The notes beneath the pieces were generated by a model. The model worked only from the letters and a program-made list of their open reading frames with translations, did not search any database and was not told where the DNA came from. Position numbers and translations under genes: made by a program. From Prado023 sp963700395 (GTDB lineage Bacteria > Actinomycetota > Actinomycetes > S36-B12 > CAIYMF01), in assembly GCA_963700395.1 (NCBI GenBank), contig CAVOXI010000008.1, forward strand, positions 1 through 64,000: a DNA stretch of 64,000 nt, written 5' to 3'. This document shows, piece by piece, positions 59,932 through 64,000 of this stretch (position 1 is its first letter; the number at the start of each line of letters is the position of its first letter).

Positions 59932-60799
59932 GCCGGGTGCACCGCGTCCGGGGTTGCGCGTGCTGGCCGTCGATGACGAGCCGCCGGCGCTCAGCGAGCT
60001 GACGTACCTCCTCGAGCACGCCGACGGGGTGGCGGCGGTCACGGCCGCCAGCAGCGCGGCTGACGCCCTGGCCGCCCTGCAGTCCGGTGGCTTCGACGCA
60101 GTGTTCCTCGACATCCGGATGCCCGGGATCGACGGGCTGGCCCTGGCGGGGATCCTGACCCGGTTCGCCACTCCCCCACCGGTGGTGTTCGTCACGGCCT
60201 TCGACAACCACGCAGTGGACGCCTTCGAGGTCGCTGCGGTGGACTACCTGCTCAAGCCGATCCGCGCCGAGCGCCTGGCCCTGGCCCTGACCCGGGTGCG
60301 TGCGGCACTGGAGTCCAGGCGGAGCGGGTCCGAGCGCGCGGCCTCCGCCCCGTCGACCGACCCGGGAACGACCGATGCAGGGCAGGTCGCCGCCGGTGGG
60401 GCCGATGAACCCGCCGGCCCGCCGCCGGACGAGACGATCGCCGTGGAGCTCGGTGGGGTCACCCGCTACATCCGCCGATCCGACATCGTGTACGTCGAGG
60501 CCCAGCGCGACTACGTCCGCCTGTGCACGCGGTCCGGCGGGCACCTTGTGCGGATCCCGCTGGCGACCCTCGAGGAGCGCTGGGAGCCCGCCGGGTTCGT
60601 GCGCGTGCACCGGCGGTTCCTGGTCAACTCCGCGTTCGTCGATGCGCTGCGATCCGTGGCAGGGCGGGTGTCGGTGGACCTCGGCGCCGGCCAGACCGTG
60701 CCCGTCAGCCGTCGCTTCACCCCGGAGGTCCGCGCCGCGCTGGTCCAGCGTCACCGCCTCGACCGGGAGCCGGCACCGAACGCGGGCCGTGAGCCGTGA
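59924..60799 (+). CDS. LytTR-family response regulator
   Basis: This DNA-binding response regulator has 291 residues. The receiver domain has the acidic pair D17-D18, phospho-acceptor D63 in AVFLDIRMPGIDG, T91 and K111 in DYLLKPIRAERL. A Pro/Ala/Gly-rich linker of about 40 residues leads to a LytTR domain (about 170-280) with DIVYVEAQRDYVRLCTR and FVRVHRRFLVNSAFVDAL. It overlaps both the kinase before it and the small membrane-protein gene after it, so the four-gene unit is translationally coupled. Direct repeats for LytTR binding were not clearly seen. Confidence 0.92.
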   Translation: MSEPGAPRPGLRVLAVDDEPPALSELTYLLEHADGVAAVTAASSAADALAALQSGGFDAVFLDIRMPGIDGLALAGILTRFATPPPVVFVTAFDNHAVDAFEVAAVDYLLKPIRAERLALALTRVRAALESRRSGSERAASAPSTDPGTTDAGQVAAGGADEPAGPPPDETIAVELGGVTRYIRRSDIVYVEAQRDYVRLCTRSGGHLVRIPLATLEERWEPAGFVRVHRRFLVNSAFVDALRSVAGRVSVDLGAGQTVPVSRRFTPEVRAALVQRHRLDREPAPNAGREP

Positions 60800-61173
60800 C
60801 CGACGAGCACCGCCCCCGGCGGGAGGTCATCACCGGGCCGAGGCGCGACGTGCGCCGCCGGGCGCGACGATCAGCGGTCGAGGACATCGACCAGCAGACA
60901 CGGGTGGGCGTCGTCTACGTGCGGGCCCTGATCCGGACCCAGCTGCTCCTCGGGGTGTCGACGGTGGCCCTGGTGGTCGTCCCCCTCGCGGCGCTGCCCC
61001 TGCTCTTCGGGCTCGTGCCCGGCGTGCGTGCCCTGCAGGTGGGTCCGCTGCCCCTGTGGTGGCTGCTCCTGGGCTTCCTCGTGTACCCGGCGATCCTGGG
61101 CGTCGGGTGGTGGCACGTGCGCCATGCCGAGCGCAACGAGGAGCAGTTCACCGCCCTCGTGGAGGGCCGATGA
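60796..61173 (+). CDS. Small two-helix membrane protein, partner of the second symporter
   Basis: This 125-residue protein has a basic start (RREVITGPRRDVRRRARRSA), two membrane helices (about 48-73 and 83-103) and the tail WWHVRHAERNEEQFTALVEG. It occupies the same place relative to the symporter as the DUF485 protein does for ActP and resembles that family in layout, though the sequence match is weak. GTG 60796 overlaps the regulator stop and its own stop overlaps the symporter ATG. Confidence 0.75.
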   Translation: MTDEHRPRREVITGPRRDVRRRARRSAVEDIDQQTRVGVVYVRALIRTQLLLGVSTVALVVVPLAALPLLFGLVPGVRALQVGPLPLWWLLLGFLVYPAILGVGWWHVRHAERNEEQFTALVEGR

Positions 61174-62912
61174 GCAGCGCGGCGGTGATCCTCGGCATGA
61201 GCGCCACCGTGGTCGCGACCATCACGCTGGCCGGGTTCAGCTCACGGCTGGCCCGCACGACCGGCGACTTCTACGTCGCCGCCCGCTCGGTGCCGGCGTG
61301 GTGGAACGCCTCGGCGATCTCCGGGGAGTACCTGTCGGCCGCGTCGTTCCTGGGCGTCGCCGGACTCATCATGGTCGGTGGCGCCGACGCAGTCTGGTTC
61401 CCGGTCGGCTACGCGGTGGGCTACGTGCTCCTCCTGGCCCTCGTCTCAGCCCCCCTGCGCCGCTCCGGTGCCTACACCCTGCCCGACTTCTGCGAGGCCC
61501 GGCTGCGATCCTCGACCGTCCGGCTGGCCGCGAGCGTGCTGGTCGTCGTCATCGGATGGCTCTACGTGGTGCCCCAGCTGCAGGGGGCCGGGCGCGCCCT
61601 GCAGACCATCCTGGGCACACCCCTCTGGTTGGGCGGCGTCCTGGTCGCGCTCACTGTCCTCGTGGTGATCGTCGGTGGCGGGATGCGCAGCGTCACGCTG
61701 GTCCAGGGGTTCCAGTACTGGCTCAAGCTCGTTGCGATCATGGTTCCGGCCCTGTTCCTGCTGGCCGTGTGGCGCCTCGACGGCGGCCCGTCCGCGCTGG
61801 TGGACGAGGCGCCGTCGTTCCCTGCCGCGACGACAGTCCCGGTGGGAACCGCCATCGCCATCACCGTGGTGGACCCGGTGACTGTCGAGGCCCACGGGAC
61901 GATCGACGGGATCGACGCTGCAGGTCCGTTGCTCCTGACCTCCGGGACGCACATGGTCGACGCCGGGAGCACCCTGGCCTTCCCCGCCGGTGCTGTCGTC
62001 CCGCACCTGGCGTCCACGCCCGCAACGACGGGCGCGCAGTGGGGGCAGCCGCTGCAGGGCGGCCAGTCGCACCCCATGTACCGGACCTATGCGCTGATGA
62101 TCGCGCTGTTCCTGGGCACGATGGGCCTGCCGCACGTGCTGGTGCGGTTCTACACGAACCCGGACGGGCGCCAGGCCAGGCGCACCGCGCTGATCGTCAT
62201 CGGACTGGTCGGGCTGTTCTACCTGGCGCCGTCGGTGTTCGGGATGCTCGGACGGGTCTACACCCCCGAGCTGCTCATGACCGGGCAGACCGACGCAGTC
62301 GTCCTCCTGCTGCCCCAGGCGATGGTGGGTGGGTCCCTCGGGCAGGCACTCACCGCCCTGGTCTGTGCCGGGGCGGCCGCGGCCTTCCTGGCGACCGCCA
62401 CAGGGCTGACCGTCACCGTCGCCGGGGTGCTGTCCCAGGACGTCGTGAGCCATTGGGTGCACGACCCGATCAGGTCGTTCCGGTTCGCCGCGGTCGCCGC
62501 GGTCCTGGCACCGCTGCTCCTGAGCCTCCTGGCCAGCGCCCTGCCGCTGGCCCAGGCGGTCGCGCTGGCGTTCACCGTCGCGGCGGCCACGTTCTGCCCG
62601 CTGCTCCTCCTGGGCATCTGGTGGCCCCGGCTCACGGACGTGGGAGCGGCTGCCGGCCTCGTCCTCGGCGGCTCGATGGCGGTGGGGGCCATCACGCTCT
62701 CGACCGCCCTGCCGGACCTCACCGGTTGGCCCGACGCCCTGCTCTCGCAGCCGGCCGCGTGGGCGATGCCGCTGGCCCTGGCGACCATGGTGCTCGTGTC
62801 ACGAGCGACCCGTCACCGCCTGCACCCGGGCGTGGATCGCATGATGATCCGCCTGCACACCCCGGAGGCAGCCCACCTGCATCCGGCCTGGACTGCGAAG
62901 GGGCGCCGATGA
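61170..62912 (+). CDS. Second sodium:solute symporter (acetate/monocarboxylate type) with enlarged loop
   Basis: This 580-residue symporter belongs to the same family as ActP. The signature SGEYLSAASFLGVAGLIM and GLPHVLVRFYTNPDGRQARR are clear. An external loop between helices (about 202-304) is some 50 residues longer than in the ActP at 54948-56594 and looks beta-rich (VTVEAHGTIDGIDAAGPLLL), possibly a small folded ligand-facing unit. The N-terminus is shorter than ActP. It is coupled to the two-component genes before it and the DUF294 gene after it (ATGA). Substrate: acetate or another short monocarboxylate, by family and context. Confidence 0.88.
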   Translation: MSSAAVILGMSATVVATITLAGFSSRLARTTGDFYVAARSVPAWWNASAISGEYLSAASFLGVAGLIMVGGADAVWFPVGYAVGYVLLLALVSAPLRRSGAYTLPDFCEARLRSSTVRLAASVLVVVIGWLYVVPQLQGAGRALQTILGTPLWLGGVLVALTVLVVIVGGGMRSVTLVQGFQYWLKLVAIMVPALFLLAVWRLDGGPSALVDEAPSFPAATTVPVGTAIAITVVDPVTVEAHGTIDGIDAAGPLLLTSGTHMVDAGSTLAFPAGAVVPHLASTPATTGAQWGQPLQGGQSHPMYRTYALMIALFLGTMGLPHVLVRFYTNPDGRQARRTALIVIGLVGLFYLAPSVFGMLGRVYTPELLMTGQTDAVVLLLPQAMVGGSLGQALTALVCAGAAAAFLATATGLTVTVAGVLSQDVVSHWVHDPIRSFRFAAVAAVLAPLLLSLLASALPLAQAVALAFTVAAATFCPLLLLGIWWPRLTDVGAAAGLVLGGSMAVGAITLSTALPDLTGWPDALLSQPAAWAMPLALATMVLVSRATRHRLHPGVDRMMIRLHTPEAAHLHPAWTAKGRR

Positions 62913-63892
62913 CCAGCCCGGTCCCACCCCCGCGAACGCTGGGAGGAGCACGCATCGAACCCATCACGGGACTCATGGCCGCCGCCCTGGCCGCGTCGCA
63001 GGCGGGCGACCCGGACCCCGGCGGCGTCCTCGCCCATGAGGCCGACCTGCGCACCCGCGACCTGGTGGACGGGTTCGTGCACCAGGCCGGGCCGGCGCCC
63101 GGGCGCTTCGCATGGGTCGCCCTCGGCTCGCACGCACGGGGCGAGCTGCACTGCGCCAGCGACCAGGACCATGCCCTCATCTGGGAGACGGACCGGGCAG
63201 CCGCAAGCACCTACGCGCGGGACCTGGCCGCGGAGGTGATCACGGGGCTCGCCGAGTTCGGGATGCGGCCCTGCGATGGCGGGTACATGGCCGATCGATG
63301 GTCGGTCGCCCTGGCCGACTGGGTGACCCAGGCCCGTCATCGCATCGAGGCCCCCACACCCGAGGCGGTGCTCGACACCGACGTCTTCCTGGACCTGCGC
63401 CAGCTGGCTGGGACCCTCGACCTGACCCCCGCCACGCAGATGCAGCTTGCCGGCGCCGACTCCCAGCGCCTGCTCCACGGCCTTGCGGTCGCCGCCACGT
63501 CCTTCCACACGGCGCTGCACCCCTTCGGCCGGCTGCCGCACGGACCCGTGGACCTCAAGCGGACGGGCCTGGCGCCCCTGGTCCTGCTCGCCCGGCTCTA
63601 CGGCCTGGCGGCCCGGTCCACCGCGGTCAGCACCCGGGAGCGCCTGGCCGCCACCGCGGGCGCCGGCCTGCTCTCCGAGGAGCTCGTCGCGCGCCTGGTG
63701 GACGGCTTCGACGTGCTCTCCAGGCTGCGTCTCGCCGCTCAGGTCGCCCAGGTGCAGGCCGGGCAGGCGCTGTCGGACATGGTCGTCGTCGCCGACCTGG
63801 CCGCGCAGGACCAGGCGGCCCTGCGCGAGGCCCTGCGCGCCGTTCGCTCCACGCAGTCGGTGACGTCCGTGACCTACAGGACCGGGCTGTGA
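62909..63892 (+). CDS. DUF294 putative nucleotidyltransferase
   Basis: This 327-residue protein has the DUF294/GlnE-like nucleotidyltransferase motif: WVALGSHARGELHCASDQDH, where GSxxRGE and the DQD pair are the expected metal and nucleotide site. The C-terminal DUF294_C-like helical half follows, with PHGPVDLKRTGLAPLVLLAR. Related proteins usually carry N-terminal cNMP-binding or CBS domains and occur next to acetate symporters with a DnaQ-like exonuclease; here those sensor domains are absent. It starts in the symporter stop codon. Its target is unknown; modification of the transporter or kinase partner is an inference. Confidence 0.8.
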   Translation: MTSPVPPPRTLGGARIEPITGLMAAALAASQAGDPDPGGVLAHEADLRTRDLVDGFVHQAGPAPGRFAWVALGSHARGELHCASDQDHALIWETDRAAASTYARDLAAEVITGLAEFGMRPCDGGYMADRWSVALADWVTQARHRIEAPTPEAVLDTDVFLDLRQLAGTLDLTPATQMQLAGADSQRLLHGLAVAATSFHTALHPFGRLPHGPVDLKRTGLAPLVLLARLYGLAARSTAVSTRERLAATAGAGLLSEELVARLVDGFDVLSRLRLAAQVAQVQAGQALSDMVVVADLAAQDQAALREALRAVRSTQSVTSVTYRTGL

Positions 63893-63926
63893 CCCGGCCC
63901 GCGCCCGAGAACGCCGGAGGTGGATC

Positions 63927-64000
63927 GTGACCAAGTGGCGAGTCCTGGCGCTCATCGCCATCGCGACCCTGGTGCCTGCGCTCACAGTGGCGGTCGTCCT
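63927..64000 (+). CDS. Start of a membrane protein, cut by the right edge
   Basis: From GTG 63927, with GGAGGTGG just upstream, the frame reads VTKWRVLALIAIATLVPALT and continues as a hydrophobic helix to the window end. A short basic start and one long helix fit a signal anchor, for example a further sensor or exported protein of the same operon. Only 24 codons are visible, so no family can be named. Confidence 0.5.
   Translation, partial: MTKWRVLALIAIATLVPALTVAVV

Noticed and set aside
63889..63930. A 13-codon frame from GTG 63889 overlapping the DUF294 stop and the next start
   Set aside because: Both ends overlap neighbours in a tempting way, but it is too short, has no ribosome site and no recognisable content.

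Overview
The window is high-GC DNA from an actinobacterium (Actinomycetota). Supporting evidence: coding sequence ends strongly in G/C, GTG starts are common, a mycothiol-type deacetylase (MshB) is present, and actinobacterial markers occur (DUF3117 micro-protein, 7Fe ferredoxin beside a DapC aminotransferase, VanW-like exported protein, polyphosphate glucokinase). Much of 5.9-45 kb follows, with insertions, a gene order I recall from the Mycobacterium tuberculosis Rv1165-Rv1232 block: MgtE-N/CBS and DUF1003, mrp, tatB-htrA, O-methyltransferase, DUF3117, LOG protein, dapE/dapD, ferredoxin-dapC, mshB, a peptide-binding lipoprotein and typA. The genus cannot be told from the sequence alone.

Layout. 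0-3.6 kb: the start of an acyl-CoA dehydrogenase (minus), a CDF metal transporter, and two translationally coupled malyl-CoA-type lyases. 3.8-5.8 kb: a DMT exporter and a DUF559 nuclease-like gene bracketed by two near-identical 40-bp palindromes. 5.9-13.7 kb: CBS/MgtE-N protein, DUF1003, glycogen phosphorylase, a secreted glycosidase, Mrp and a GAP-family membrane protein. 14.1-20.9 kb: TatB, HtrA, O-methyltransferase, leucyl aminopeptidase, DUF3117, SRPBCC, a DivIVA-like protein and a LOG hydrolase. 21-30.4 kb: YceI, the lysine/diaminopimelate genes dapE, dapD and dapC, a flavin reductase, VanW, ferredoxin, a VOC protein and citrate synthase. 30.4-36 kb: an FtsH-like AAA protease, polyphosphate glucokinase, a membrane-anchored coiled-coil protein and MshB. 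35.8-42.7 kb: a peptide ABC operon oppABCDF that ends in a third ATPase lacking every catalytic motif. 42.9-46 kb: TypA and a membrane-anchored PIG-L pseudoenzyme. 46.3-54.3 kb: galactokinase, aldo/keto reductase, M13 peptidase, an AlkD-like protein, glutamate decarboxylase and a membrane protein. 54.5-64 kb: an acetate module with DUF485-ActP, acetyl-CoA synthetase, a LytS/LytR-type two-component system, a second small-subunit/symporter pair and a DUF294 nucleotidyltransferase.

How the genes fit together. Acetate uptake (two sodium:solute symporters) and activation (Acs) would feed citrate synthase. The lyase pair and acyl-CoA dehydrogenase at the left edge are compatible with glyoxylate/ethylmalonyl-CoA-type assimilation (inference). 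Glycogen phosphorylase, polyphosphate glucokinase and galactokinase point to flexible sugar and storage metabolism.

Sequence quality matters. About 17 otherwise conserved genes carry apparent single-base frameshifts. They are spread thinly over 11-36 kb but packed tightly in oppABC (39.0-42.5 kb) and in the glycosidase at 10.5-11.8 kb; only one is seen to the right of 46 kb. Most look like assembly errors, so I annotate the intended full-length genes and note each shift. No rRNA, tRNA, CRISPR array, transposase or prophage gene was seen.
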